This document shows, piece after piece, positions 1 to 8,659 of a stretch of DNA of 64,000 nt. Positions within the stretch are counted from its first letter, which is position 1. Every line of letters starts with the position of its first letter. The position numbers were made by a program, and so were the translations under genes. Under the pieces are notes generated by a model. That model did no database searches and was not told where the DNA came from. It worked only from the letters and a program-made list of their open reading frames with translations. Origin of the DNA: Herbidospora solisilvae (GTDB taxonomy: Bacteria > Actinomycetota > Actinomycetes > Streptosporangiales > Streptosporangiaceae); NCBI RefSeq assembly GCF_009901565.1, contig NZ_WXEW01000006.1, positions 558,001 to 622,000 of the forward strand. Direction: 5' to 3'.

Positions 1-425
1 GTGACGACGGTACGCGGCACGTCGCCCTCGCAGTGGGTCTCCACCTCGGCCTCGGCCTCGCCCCGCTCGAACTTGACCTTGGCGTGGCCGCCGGGGCCCG
101 GTTCGACGTCGTCGGTCTGCCAGCCCTGGGCGGGCGTCCACGAGGTGAGCTGCGCGCGGCCGGCCGTACAGGACACGACGACCGTGCCCCCTTCGGTGGA
201 GACGACGCGGCTCGCCGTGGCGGCGGCCGAGGGGCGGGGCGTCGGCGAACCGACCGGCGGCGCGGGCAGCGCGAGTTCGCGGCGGACCGCCTCGGCCGAG
301 AGCGCCTGGTCGCCCGGCCCGCGGAACGCGCCGCCGAAGGAGCCGATGACGACCAGCCCGGCGACGGTCGCCGCGAGCGCCGCGACCACCCAGCCGGCGA
401 CCGCGAAGACGAGACGCCGATCCAT
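1..425 (-). CDS. membrane-anchored or secreted hypothetical protein, cut by the left edge
   Basis: An open frame starts at the ATG at 425 and runs off the left edge, so 141 codons of the N-terminus are visible and no stop is seen. Residues about 5-30 form one hydrophobic segment after MDRR, fitting a signal anchor. An Ala/Pro-rich stretch follows, then a domain with two Cys residues (VSCTAG and ETHCEG) and several acidic runs that probably folds outside the cell. No family is recognised. It is divergent from the response regulator at 533, and the 107-bp gap holds two GCTAAGGCC repeats, so control by that regulator is a reasonable inference. Confidence 0.6.
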   Translation of the reverse strand, partial: MDRRLVFAVAGWVVAALAATVAGLVVIGSFGGAFRGPGDQALSAEAVRRELALPAPPVGSPTPRPSAAATASRVVSTEGGTVVVSCTAGRAQLTSWTPAQGWQTDDVEPGPGGHAKVKFERGEAEAEVETHCEGDVPRTVV

Positions 426-460
426 GCCGCCCACCATCCCTCTCCCTGCCTTCTGTCTGG

Positions 461-491
461 GCTAAGGCCGGGTTAACGCGACGCTAAGGCC
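461..491. promoter_or_regulatory. two direct repeats, candidate OmpR-type operator
   Basis: GCTAAGGCC occurs at 461-469 and again at 483-491, 22 bp apart (two helical turns), in the gap between two divergent genes. OmpR-family regulators bind such direct repeats. The reverse complement of the core (CTTAGC) recurs at 2423-2428, just before the PepSY gene. Autoregulation is inferred. Confidence 0.4.
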
Positions 492-532
492 CATCGCCAC
501 CGAACCGGACATTGACTAACGTGTCGGGCACC

Positions 533-1210
533 ATGGCGAGTCTGCTGCTCATCGAAGACGACGTGACGATCCGGACCGCGCTGGTCCGCGCCCTCCGCGG
601 CAAGGGACACGCCGTCGCGGCGGCGTCGTCCGCGCTCGACGGGCTGCGGATGGCCCTCGACGACCGCCCCGACCTGGTCGTGCTGGACCTGGGCCTGCCC
701 GACCTCGACGGCGCCGAACTGCTGCGCATGCTGCGCGCGGTGTCGGCGGTGCCGGTCATCGTGGCGACGGCCCGCGACGGCGACGCCGAGTCGGTCCGGG
801 TGCTGGACGCCGGGGCCGACGACTACCTGGTCAAGCCGTTCACGGCGGCCCAGCTCGACGCGCGGGTGCGGGCGGTGCTGCGGCGCACCGGGTCGGCGCC
901 GGGCGACCCGACCGTGACGGTCGGCGGCCTGCGCGTCGACCCGCGCGGCCGGGAGGCGCTGCTCGACGGCCGCACGCTCGACCTGACCCCGCGCGAGTTC
1001 GACCTGCTGCTCTACCTGGCCTCGCGGGCCGGGCAGGTGGTGACGAAACGGGAACTCCTCATCGAGGTGTGGCAACTGCCGTACGGCGGCACCGACAAGA
1101 CGGTCGACGTCCACCTGTCGTGGTTGCGCCGGAAACTGGGTGAGACCGCCCAGGAACCCCGCTACCTGCACACCATGCGCGGAGTCGGGGTCAAGCTGGT
1201 GTCGCCGTGA
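533..1210 (+). CDS. OmpR/PhoB-family response regulator
   Basis: A 225-residue two-domain regulator. The receiver domain (about 1-115) has the acidic pair ED9D10, phospho-acceptor D52 in VVLDLGLPD and the VKPF lysine loop. The C-terminal winged helix (about 125-222) has the family pattern LTPREFDLLLYL and ends in YLHTMRGVGVKL. The ATG at 533 is preferred because it starts directly at the receiver strand; GTG 521 and TTG 512 are in frame but only add a non-homologous tail. Its end overlaps the GTG of the kinase gene by 4 bases, so the two form a two-component pair. It is not a LuxR/DosR-type regulator. Confidence 0.93.
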   Translation: MASLLLIEDDVTIRTALVRALRGKGHAVAAASSALDGLRMALDDRPDLVVLDLGLPDLDGAELLRMLRAVSAVPVIVATARDGDAESVRVLDAGADDYLVKPFTAAQLDARVRAVLRRTGSAPGDPTVTVGGLRVDPRGREALLDGRTLDLTPREFDLLLYLASRAGQVVTKRELLIEVWQLPYGGTDKTVDVHLSWLRRKLGETAQEPRYLHTMRGVGVKLVSP

Positions 1211-2427
1211 GGAGCCGGCTCGCGCTGCTGGTGGCCGCGACGACCTCCCTGGTCCTGGTCGCCATGCTGGTGCCGCTGGCGCTGCTCGTGCGGGCGACCG
1301 CCGAGAACAACGCGATCACGCAGGCCACCGCCGAGGCGCAGTCGGTCGGCGCGGTGATCGGCACCGTCGACGAGGCGACGCTGGCCCTGGCCGTCAGCCG
1401 CGCCGAGGCGGCGGGCGGGCACGACGTCGCGGTCTTCCCGCCCGGCGCCCGGCCGGTCTCCGAGGCCGTCGAACTGGCCCGGCGCGGCCGCAGCTTCACC
1501 GCCGTCTCCCCCGGCGGCGGCCGTGAGGTCCTGGTCGCGGTGCAGGGGCCGGGCGGCACGAGCGTGGTCCAGGTCGTGCTGACCCCCGGCGACCTGACCC
1601 GCGGCGTCGGCGAGACCTGGCTCGGGCTGCTGCTGCTCGGGGTGGTCCTGATCGGGCTCGGGGTGGCCCTCGCCGACCGGCTGGCGGTCGCCATCACCCG
1701 CCCGATGACCGCGCTGGCCCGCGTGTCCCACCGGCTGGCCGGAGGCGACCTGGAGGCCCGCGCGGTGCCGGGCGGGCCGCCGGAGGTGCGCTCGGCCGGG
1801 CTGGCGCTCAACCATCTCGCCGGCCGCATCGGCGAGCTGCTGGCCGAGGAGCGCGAGACGGTCGCCGACATCTCCCACCGGCTCAGGACTCCGCTGACCG
1901 GGCTCCGCCTGGAGGCCGAGTCGCTGCGCGACCCGGCCGAAGCCGACCGCATCGCCGCCCGCGTCGACGCGCTGGAGAAGGCGGTGACCTCGGTGATCCT
2001 CGACGCCCGGCGGCGCACCCGGGAGAAGGGTTCGTGCGACGCGGCCATGGTGGTGCGCGAGCGGGCCGAATTCTGGTCGGTGCTGGCCGAGGAGCAGGAA
2101 CGCGCCTTCTCCGTGACGGTCCCGCCCGGCCCCGTCGAGGTGCCCGTCTCGGCCCCCGACCTGGCGGCGGCCCTCGACGCGCTGTTCGAGAACGTGTTCG
2201 CCCACACCGACGAAGGGGTCTCCTTCTCGGTACGCCTGACGCCCCGCGACCTGGTCGTGGAGGACGACGGCCCCGGCTTCGGCCCGGCCGCGCTGGAACG
2301 CGGGCACAGCGGAGCCGGGTCGACCGGGCTGGGCCTGGACATCGTGCGCCGGACCGTGCCGAAGACGCGTCTGGAGAGGTCCCCCGGCGGCGGCGCGCGG
2401 GTGGTGCTGACGTTAGTGACGTCTTAG
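1207..2427 (+). CDS. sensor histidine kinase, partner of the upstream regulator
   Basis: A 406-residue membrane kinase. Transmembrane segments lie near residues 5-28 and 138-160 and enclose a short extracytoplasmic sensor of about 110 residues. HAMP follows (ITRPMTALARV), then the HisKA helix with phospho-acceptor H224 in DISHRLRTPLTG, and an ATPase domain with a degenerate N box (ALFENVFAHT) and clear G boxes (DDGPGFG, TGLGLDIV). Its GTG start overlaps the regulator stop (GTGA), implying translational coupling. The signal is unknown; the neighbouring PepSY and secreted proteins suggest an envelope stimulus. Confidence 0.92.
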   Translation: MRSRLALLVAATTSLVLVAMLVPLALLVRATAENNAITQATAEAQSVGAVIGTVDEATLALAVSRAEAAGGHDVAVFPPGARPVSEAVELARRGRSFTAVSPGGGREVLVAVQGPGGTSVVQVVLTPGDLTRGVGETWLGLLLLGVVLIGLGVALADRLAVAITRPMTALARVSHRLAGGDLEARAVPGGPPEVRSAGLALNHLAGRIGELLAEERETVADISHRLRTPLTGLRLEAESLRDPAEADRIAARVDALEKAVTSVILDARRRTREKGSCDAAMVVRERAEFWSVLAEEQERAFSVTVPPGPVEVPVSAPDLAAALDALFENVFAHTDEGVSFSVRLTPRDLVVEDDGPGFGPAALERGHSGAGSTGLGLDIVRRTVPKTRLERSPGGGARVVLTLVTS

Positions 2428-2462
2428 CGTGCCGCTATCCGCCTTCCGGCGAGTCTGAGGGC

Positions 2463-2747
2463 ATGAGAATCCGATACGCACTGGCCGCCGCGGTCACCGT
2501 CCTGGGCCTGACCGCCGCCGCCACCCCCGCCGTCGCCGCCACGACCGCCGCCGTCACCAAGGCGCAGGCCGTGAAGATCGCGAAGAAGAAGGTGCCCGGC
2601 GCGTACGTGAACGAGGTCGAGCGCGAGTACGAGCACGGCCGGCGCACGTGGAAGATCGAGCTGGAGAAGGGGAACTGGGAGTACGACGTCTACGTCGCCG
2701 TCTCGGACGGCCGCATCGTCAAGTTCACCCGCGACTACGACGACTGA
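2463..2747 (+). CDS. secreted PepSY-domain protein
   Basis: A 94-residue protein. Residues 1-27 form a signal peptide (basic start, hydrophobic core, AVAA cleavage region). The rest is a single PepSY-like domain: the helix TKAQAVKIAKKKVPG followed by strands around YEHGRRTWKIELEKG and YDVYVAVSDGRIV. Such domains are small extracytoplasmic modules often linked to protease inhibition or sensing. It lies 35 bp downstream of the kinase, and the gap contains TTAG-type half-sites like those upstream of the regulator. It probably belongs to the same regulon and may feed back on the sensor (inference). Confidence 0.8.
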   Translation: MRIRYALAAAVTVLGLTAAATPAVAATTAAVTKAQAVKIAKKKVPGAYVNEVEREYEHGRRTWKIELEKGNWEYDVYVAVSDGRIVKFTRDYDD

Positions 2748-2787
2748 CACCCTCGACGCCACCTGAGCCGCCATCCACACTGGGAGC

Positions 2788-3327
2788 ATGCCGAGCCCAC
2801 GGTTGATCGGAGAACGGTTCAACCTGCCGTTGGTCCTTGACCGGCTCCCCGCCCCCGACGCCCACTCTCCGGACAATCCGGTGCTCATCAGCGTCTTCGC
2901 CGAAGACCAGGCCGACCGGGTCGGCACCGCCCCGGCCGAGGGCCGCCCCGACCGCGACCGGGCCCGCCGGGCCAAGGTGATGCGGCTGCTGGGGAGTGGG
3001 CACGTGCGGTCGCCGCGCGACTACTACAACGCGGCGATGGTCCTGCAGCACTCTTATCTGGTGGAGCACTTCCACCTGGGGCACGTGCTGGCCCGGCTGA
3101 GCGCGCTGGCCGGATACGGCCCGGCCAAGTGGCTGGCGGCGGCGGCGATGGACCGCTGGCTGATGCACCAGGGCCTGCCGCAGCACTACGGCACCCAGTA
3201 CGTCGAGGACGGCGAGGGGTTCCGGTTGTGGGACGTCGAACCCGGGACGACCGACGAGGAGAGGGCCGAATGGAATGTGCCGCCACTCGGCGAGGCGGTG
3301 CGAATGGCGGCCGAGTTCCCCGTCTGA
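2788..3327 (+). CDS. hypothetical protein, possibly DUF6624-like
   Basis: A 179-residue soluble protein with no signal peptide. GGGAG stands directly before the ATG. The middle (about 70-135) contains DYYNAAMVLQHS, an HFHLGHVLA helix and AKWLAAAAMDRWLMHQGLPQHYGTQY. This D-x-x-N...LQH pattern with a late G-x-PQ-x-YGTQ reminds me of DUF6624-type proteins; no biochemical role is known to me. It lies 40 bp after the PepSY gene in the same direction. Confidence 0.65.
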   Translation: MPSPRLIGERFNLPLVLDRLPAPDAHSPDNPVLISVFAEDQADRVGTAPAEGRPDRDRARRAKVMRLLGSGHVRSPRDYYNAAMVLQHSYLVEHFHLGHVLARLSALAGYGPAKWLAAAAMDRWLMHQGLPQHYGTQYVEDGEGFRLWDVEPGTTDEERAEWNVPPLGEAVRMAAEFPV

Positions 3328-3334
3328 GGCCCCC

Positions 3335-3697
3335 TCAGGCGGCCTTCTTCTCCGTTCCCCGCTTCCGATAGGCCGCCGGCGACACCCCGTACTCCTCCAG
3401 GAAGACCCGCGAGAAGTGCGAGCACGACCGGAACCCCCAGCGCTGCGCGATGACCCCCACGGGCACCCCCGCCATCCCCGGCGAACCCAGTTCGTCGCGG
3501 CACTTCTCCAGCCGCCGCGACCGGATGTACCGCGCCGCCGACAGCCCCCTGGCCTCGAACATGCGGTAGAGCCCGCGAATCGATAAGTAGTGCGCCGCGG
3601 CGATGGTGGGCGGGCAGAGGTCCGGGTCCCCGAGGCGGTGGTCGATGTAGGCGACGATGCGTGCCATCAGGTGATCATCCATGGTCATCCGTGACAT
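3335..3697 (-). CDS. AraC-family DNA-binding domain without its sensor domain
   Basis: About 120 residues from the ATG at 3697 (a longer frame reaches 3769). Almost all of it is the two-helix-turn-helix AraC domain: AAHYLSIRGLYRMFEARG, the arginine-rich linker RSRRLEKCRDEL, and IAQRWGFRSCSHFSRVFLEEYGVSPAAYRK. Family members of this type are usually about 320 residues with an N-terminal AraC_binding_2 domain, which is absent. The residues before the HTH show no family resemblance. It may be a 5'-truncated remnant or a minimal regulator. It is divergent from the amidotransferase gene. Confidence 0.7.
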   Translation of the reverse strand: MSRMTMDDHLMARIVAYIDHRLGDPDLCPPTIAAAHYLSIRGLYRMFEARGLSAARYIRSRRLEKCRDELGSPGMAGVPVGVIAQRWGFRSCSHFSRVFLEEYGVSPAAYRKRGTEKKAA

Positions 3698-3838
3698 GTG
3701 GCCCAACGTAGGACGCGCCTGTATAGCCGCCGTATATTGGGCGGCCCGCCGCGCCTTGACCGCACCCATGATCGCAGCTGGTCAAACCCTTGTCCGTGCC
3801 CATCTGTGCCGGTTTGCGGCCACGGGGATAAGCACGTC

Positions 3839-4687
3839 ATGTGCCGCCTCTTCGGGTTGTCCGCCGCCCCGCACCGCACCAAGGCCACGTTCTGGCTCCT
3901 GGAGGCCCCCGACTCCCTGACCGCCCAGAGCCACCGCGACCCCGACGGCGCCGGCCTCGGCTTCTACGACCACGGCGCGGCCCACACCCACAAGGCCCCG
4001 ATCGCCGCCTACGAGGACCGCTGCTTCGCCCACGAGGCGAAGGAGGAGTGCTCGGCGACCTTCATCGCGCACGTCCGCTACGCCTCGACCGGCGGGCTGG
4101 AGCGGAAGAACACCCACCCCTTCAAGCAGGACAACCGGCTGTTCGCGCACAACGGCGTCGTCGAGGGCCTCGACCGGCTGGAGGCCGAGCTGGGCCCCGA
4201 CCGGAGACTGGTCGAGGGCGACACCGACTCCGAACGGGTCTTCGCGCTCATCACCCGGGAGATCCGCGCCAACGGCGGCGACGTCAGCGCGGCGATCGTC
4301 TCGGCGGCCCGCTGGATCGCGGAGGAACTCCCTCTGTACGCGCTCAACCTGATTCTCATATCGGACACGCAAATGTGGGCGCTGCGTTATCCGGAAACCC
4401 ATGAGTTGTACGTCCTGGAACGCCGTGGCGGCCTTCTCTGCCATGAGGGGACCGGCGGCAGAATCAGGGTGGTAAGCGCCGACCTGGCCGACCGGCAATG
4501 CGTCGTGGTGGCCAGTGAGCGAATGGACGACGACCCCGGCTGGCGTCTCCTGGAACCGGGCGAACTCCTGCACGCCGACCGGAGATCGGCCGTGCACAGG
4601 AACCTCGTGCTGCCCGACCCGCCGCGTCATCAGATGACTTTGCGGGATCTGCGTCCGGAAGCGGCGGCCTCACAACACGGCGCGTGA
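3839..4687 (+). CDS. class II glutamine amidotransferase (YafJ-like)
   Basis: A 282-residue protein starting MCRLFGLS. Cys2 becomes the N-terminal nucleophile of the Ntn-type glutaminase fold after Met removal. Other family signatures are DGAGLGFYD, HVRYASTGG, the NTHPF and FAHNGVVEG blocks and GDTDSERVF. The fold hydrolyses glutamine to deliver ammonia; no synthetase domain is attached, so the acceptor is unknown. The ATG at 3839 fixes the nucleophile position, and GGGGATA just upstream can serve as ribosome-binding site. It does not resemble EgtC closely. Confidence 0.88.
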   Translation: MCRLFGLSAAPHRTKATFWLLEAPDSLTAQSHRDPDGAGLGFYDHGAAHTHKAPIAAYEDRCFAHEAKEECSATFIAHVRYASTGGLERKNTHPFKQDNRLFAHNGVVEGLDRLEAELGPDRRLVEGDTDSERVFALITREIRANGGDVSAAIVSAARWIAEELPLYALNLILISDTQMWALRYPETHELYVLERRGGLLCHEGTGGRIRVVSADLADRQCVVVASERMDDDPGWRLLEPGELLHADRRSAVHRNLVLPDPPRHQMTLRDLRPEAAASQHGA

Positions 4688-4735
4688 CTCTCCACTGATC
4701 CGCCGCTGACACGTTCCGCGCGGTCCTCCAGCCCG

Positions 4736-6868
4736 TCAGCTCGTGAGGATCACCAGCTCCTGCGTGGCGCGGGTCATGGCGACGTACCGATCGACCGCCC
4801 CCTCGATGCCCTCGCCGAACCTGTCGGGGTCGACCAGCACGACCAGGTCGAACTCCAGGCCCTTCGACAGTTCGGGCGTCAGCGACCGCACCCGGGCGGT
4901 CGGCCGGAAGTCCGGGTCGCCGATCACGCAGGCGATGCCGTCGCCCTGCCAGGCGTCGAGCACCGAGGCCAGCTCCGACGCCGCGCCGTGGCGGACGGGG
5001 AGGCCGCCCGTCCGGATCGAGGTCGGCACGTTGGCGTCGGGCAGGGCCGCCCGGATCACCGGCTCGGCCTCGGCCATGATCTCCTCCGGGGTGCGGTAGT
5101 TGACCGTGAGCCGGGCCAGGGTGACGCGGTCGAGGCCGATGCGGCGCAGGCGCTCCTCCCAGGTTTCGGTGAAGCCGTGGCGGGCCTGGGCCCGGTCGCC
5201 GACGATCGTGAAGCTCCGCGACGGGCAGCGCAGCAGCAGCATCTGCCACTCGGCGTCGGTGAGCTCCTGGGCCTCGTCGACGACGACGTGCGCGAACGGA
5301 CCGGCGAGCACGTCGGGTTCGACGCCGGGGGCCACGGTCTCGTCGACCAGGGCGTCTCGCATGTCCTGGTTGTGGAACATGGTGATCAGGCCCTCGCCGT
5401 CGTCGTCGGTGTCGAGCAGGCGGTCGATGACGTGGCCGGTGCGCTCCCGTTCGACCGCGATGGCGGCCTGCTGGCGGCGCTTGATCGCGGCGGCCTCCGG
5501 GTCGCCGAGCCGCTGCCGGGCGGCGTCGAGGAGGGGCAGGTCGGAGACGGTCCAGGCCTGGGCATCCGGCCGCTGGAGCAGGCGGATCTGCTCGACCGTC
5601 AACCAGGGGGCGCACAGGCGCAGGTAGGCCGGGACGGTCCACAGGTCGCCGACCAGATCGGCGGCCTCGATCAGCGGCCAGGCCCGGTTGAACGTCTTGA
5701 CCAGCTCGCGGTCCTGGAGCAGCGAGCGGCGGACCATGTCGCGGGAGGCGTCGCCCTCGTACTTGTCGGTCAGGATCGTGAGCAGTTCCTGCCAGATGAC
5801 GTCGCGCGCCTCGTTGTGGGGGGTGTCGGGGTCGGGGGCGTCGAAGGCCTCGGCCCAGTCGTCGGGGCTCAGCCAGATCTTCGCGTCGGTGACCTCCATG
5901 CCCTTGTCGGGCCGGTTCTCGTAGAACCGCACGGCGGGTTCGATGGCCTTGACCATCTCGGCCGAGGCCTTGAGGCGGGCGACCTCCGGGTCGGTCTCGG
6001 TCGTGGCGGTCGCGCCCTCCTTGACCAGGTCGCGCAAGGTGCAGGTCCGCACCCCCTCCTCGCCGAGGCTGGGCAGCACGTCGGCCACATAGGCCAGATA
6101 GTGCTGGTGGGGCCCGATGAAGAGCACGCCGCCCCGGTGGTGGCCGAGTCGCGGGTCGGAGTAGAGCAGGTAGGCCGACCGGTGCAGGGCGACGACCGTC
6201 TTGCCGGTGCCGGGCCCGCCGTCGACGACGAGCGCGCCGCGTGACGACGCGCGGATGATGGCGTCCTGGTCGGCCTGGATGGTGCCCAGCACGTCGCGCA
6301 TGCGGCCCGAGCGGTTGCCGCCCAGGCTGGCGATGAAGGCCGACTGGTCGTCGAGGGCGGCGGCGTGGCCGTCGAAACCGTCCTGGGTGAAGACCTCGTC
6401 CCAGTAGTCGCTGATCCGCCCGGCGGTCCAGCGGTAGCGGCGGCGGCTCGCCAGGCCCATGGGGTTGGCGTGGGTGGCCCCGAAGAAGGGCTCGGCGGCG
6501 GGTGAGCGCCAGTCGAGCAGCAGTCGCCGCCCGGAGCTGTCGGTCAGTCCCAGGCGGCCGATGTAGACGGGCTCCTGGTCGTCTTCCGCGACCATGTGGC
6601 CGAGGCACAGGTCGAGGCCGAAGCGGCGCAGGGCGCGGAGGCGGGCGGTCAGCCGGTGCACCTCCTGGTCGCGGTCGAACGCCGCGCGCCCCTGGCCGCC
6701 CGGGGCCCTGCGCTCGGCGTCGAGACGGTCGGACAGGTCGGTGATCGACCGGTGGAGGCTCTCCGCGATGGCGGCGAAGTGCTTCTCGTCGCGGGCGATC
6801 AGGGCCGGGTCGGCCTTGGGCGACAGATGGTCGGGCAGGTCGAACGCACTGGTGGTCAGTGGATTCAC
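4736..6868 (-). CDS. helR: HelR-type RNA polymerase-recycling helicase (rifamycin resistance)
   Basis: A 710-residue UvrD/HelD-like ATPase. The N-terminal part (1-90) is a coiled coil rich in Asp/Arg. Walker A is GGPGTGKT at about 217-224, Walker B is VVVDEAQELTD, and helicase motifs VNYRTPEEI and VAMTRATQEL follow near the end. HelR frees RNA polymerase from rifamycin and recycles stalled complexes in actinomycetes. The start is GTG 6868 (protein begins MNPLTTSAFD) because GGGGGA lies 8 bases upstream; upstream in-frame codons run into a rifamycin-associated element. The kinase gene at 6980-8311 lies upstream in the same direction, 111 bp away. Confidence 0.9.
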   Translation of the reverse strand: MNPLTTSAFDLPDHLSPKADPALIARDEKHFAAIAESLHRSITDLSDRLDAERRAPGGQGRAAFDRDQEVHRLTARLRALRRFGLDLCLGHMVAEDDQEPVYIGRLGLTDSSGRRLLLDWRSPAAEPFFGATHANPMGLASRRRYRWTAGRISDYWDEVFTQDGFDGHAAALDDQSAFIASLGGNRSGRMRDVLGTIQADQDAIIRASSRGALVVDGGPGTGKTVVALHRSAYLLYSDPRLGHHRGGVLFIGPHQHYLAYVADVLPSLGEEGVRTCTLRDLVKEGATATTETDPEVARLKASAEMVKAIEPAVRFYENRPDKGMEVTDAKIWLSPDDWAEAFDAPDPDTPHNEARDVIWQELLTILTDKYEGDASRDMVRRSLLQDRELVKTFNRAWPLIEAADLVGDLWTVPAYLRLCAPWLTVEQIRLLQRPDAQAWTVSDLPLLDAARQRLGDPEAAAIKRRQQAAIAVERERTGHVIDRLLDTDDDGEGLITMFHNQDMRDALVDETVAPGVEPDVLAGPFAHVVVDEAQELTDAEWQMLLLRCPSRSFTIVGDRAQARHGFTETWEERLRRIGLDRVTLARLTVNYRTPEEIMAEAEPVIRAALPDANVPTSIRTGGLPVRHGAASELASVLDAWQGDGIACVIGDPDFRPTARVRSLTPELSKGLEFDLVVLVDPDRFGEGIEGAVDRYVAMTRATQELVILTS

Positions 6869-6929
6869 GTCTGCGTCCCCCGGTTTTCGCAGATTGTGGG
6901 CTTGGCCGGACGATTCTGCGGCATGACGG

Positions 6930-6948
6930 GGGGCTTGTGGCAAGCCCG
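6930..6948 (-). promoter_or_regulatory. rifamycin-associated element (RAE) upstream of helR
   Basis: On the plus strand the site reads GGGGCTTGTGGCAAGCCCG, matching 16 of 19 positions of the published RAE (GGGGCTTGCGGCAAGGCCC). Its core GGGCTTG-TGG-CAAGCCC is a perfect inverted repeat. It lies about 62 bp upstream of the helR GTG, with a TATAGC -10-like hexamer at 6957-6962 on its promoter side. In known cases the RAE mediates rifamycin induction of resistance genes. Confidence 0.8.
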
Positions 6949-6979
6949 GGGCTGCGCTATAGGTTGAAAGTGGAGGGGC

Positions 6980-8311
6980 CTAGGAGGGCGTCCTGGGCAG
7001 GCGCAGCACGAACCGGGCCCCACGCTCGCTGTCCTGGATCGTCAGGCTCCCGCCGTGCGCTTCGGCGATCTCCCGCGCGATGGACAGGCCCAGCCCCGTT
7101 CCGCCCGCGTCGCGCGCCCGTGAGGCGTCCAGCCGGGTGAACCGGTCGAAGACGATCTCCCGGTGCTCGGGCGCGATCCCGGCCCCGTCGTCGATCACCT
7201 CAAGGGTGGCGCAGGTCGCGTCGCCCCGCACCCGCACGGTGATCTGCGAGGTCGCGTGGCGTTCGGCGTTGTCGAGCAGATTGCCCAGGACCCGGGTGAT
7301 GCGCAACCGGTCGCAGTCGACCCGGACGTTCTCGGCCAGGTCGGTGACGATCTTCTTCCGGTACGCCCGGCGCTTCAGCTCCCCGCCGACCAGGGCGCCG
7401 AGATCGGTCGGCGAGCGGTCGACCGGCGCGCGGGCGTCGAGCCGGGCCAGGGTCAGCAGGTCGGTCACGATGGCCTGGAGCCGTTCGACCCCGGCGAGGA
7501 CCTCCGTGCTCATCGTCGGCCAGTCGGTGCTGTCGGGGTGCATCAGCGCCTCCTCCAGCTGGGCCCGCATGGCCGTGATGGGGGTGCGCAGGTCGTGGGA
7601 GGCGTCCTGGGTGAAGCGGCGGAGCTGCTGGTAGGCGACCTCCAGCCGGTCGAGGGTGGCGTTCACCGTCTCGGCGAGGAGCTGGATCTCCTCGTACTTG
7701 TTCGACACCGGGACCCGGCGGTCGAGGCCGGTGGCGGTGATCTCGGCCATCCGCATGCGGATGGCGTTCACGGGGGCCAGGGCCTTGGTGAGGTCGCGGA
7801 AGGTCCAGGCGGTCAGCACCGAGATCACCAGCAGCGACACCCCGACCGCCGTGACGATGGAGGTGACGCTCCCGTACCAGGCGACCACGGGCAGCGCCAT
7901 GTAGAGCAGCCAGAACCCGCCCGGCTGGTAGACCTTGTACGACAACACGGTCGCGCATCCGTGCAGCCCCGCCGGCGGGCACAACGTGCGCTCCGCCCGC
8001 ACGCTCGCGCGGTCGGCGTGGAAGTCGGCCATCGGGCCCTTGCCCGCCAGTTGGGGGGTGGCCGCCACGACGTGCCCATGGGCGTCCACCACCTGCACGG
8101 CGTTGACGGAGTCGTCCTTCAGCGTCTTCGGCAGCGGGCCCTCGCGGATGAGCGGGACCACGTGGCCCCACGTCAGGGTGGCCCGCGCCTGGACGCTGTC
8201 CATCTCCTTGTAGCCTGCGAACAGCAGGAAGAGGACACTGACCCCGACGCACACCAGGGTCGTCACCAGGGCGGTCGCCACGGTCCTCCGGACTCGGAAA
8301 GCTCGCGTCAT
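6980..8311 (-). CDS. sensor histidine kinase without an adjacent response regulator
   Basis: A 443-residue membrane kinase. TM1 is at 11-33, a sensor of about 105 residues follows (two Cys, CPPAGLHGC), and TM2 is at 148-170. HAMP comes next (APVNAIRMRMAEIT), then HisKA with H239 in DASHDLRTPITA, the N box LGNLLDNAERHA, and ATPase boxes DDGAGIAPEH and GTGLGLSIA. GAAGGGG precedes the ATG. No response regulator is found next to it; the next gene downstream is helR, so it is an orphan or works with a distant partner. Any link to rifamycin signalling would be speculation. Confidence 0.9.
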   Translation of the reverse strand: MTRAFRVRRTVATALVTTLVCVGVSVLFLLFAGYKEMDSVQARATLTWGHVVPLIREGPLPKTLKDDSVNAVQVVDAHGHVVAATPQLAGKGPMADFHADRASVRAERTLCPPAGLHGCATVLSYKVYQPGGFWLLYMALPVVAWYGSVTSIVTAVGVSLLVISVLTAWTFRDLTKALAPVNAIRMRMAEITATGLDRRVPVSNKYEEIQLLAETVNATLDRLEVAYQQLRRFTQDASHDLRTPITAMRAQLEEALMHPDSTDWPTMSTEVLAGVERLQAIVTDLLTLARLDARAPVDRSPTDLGALVGGELKRRAYRKKIVTDLAENVRVDCDRLRITRVLGNLLDNAERHATSQITVRVRGDATCATLEVIDDGAGIAPEHREIVFDRFTRLDASRARDAGGTGLGLSIAREIAEAHGGSLTIQDSERGARFVLRLPRTPS

Positions 8312-8659
8312 CCAAAGCCCCTTCTGCTTCGCGGAAAGGGAACGCGAAAAGGCCGGTCGAGCCTCTGCCCGAAGTCGGCCGGTGAGCTGTCAGGTGATCG
8401 CGCGGTCTTTTCCGCTGTTTGCGAGAGGCGTCCGGGCCGAGGCCGGAGTCGCGGGAGACCTCGACGGCGATTCTCTGGGGAGGCGGACGACCTCGTTTCT
8501 CACTTTGAGTCTATGACGCGAAGTTCACCCGGCCAAAACCTGTTCTGGCAGGTGAGGGCGGTGAATCCCGCCAAGCCCTACGCCTGGCGGGGTTCACGTT
8601 GGGCAAAGTTTTTACTCCTCGATCGTTTGCTAGACACCGGTCCGAAAATCATGGACGGT
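8312..8659. other. 348-bp gap with one strong hairpin
   Basis: No gene was found. It separates two minus-strand genes and should hold the kinase promoter. At 8561-8597 GTGAATCCCGCCA pairs with TGGCGGGGTTCAC (12 of 13 pairs plus one wobble, 11-nt loop). The hairpin has no T-run and may act as a terminator for the oxidoreductase/HD unit, or be a repeated palindrome. Confidence 0.5.
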
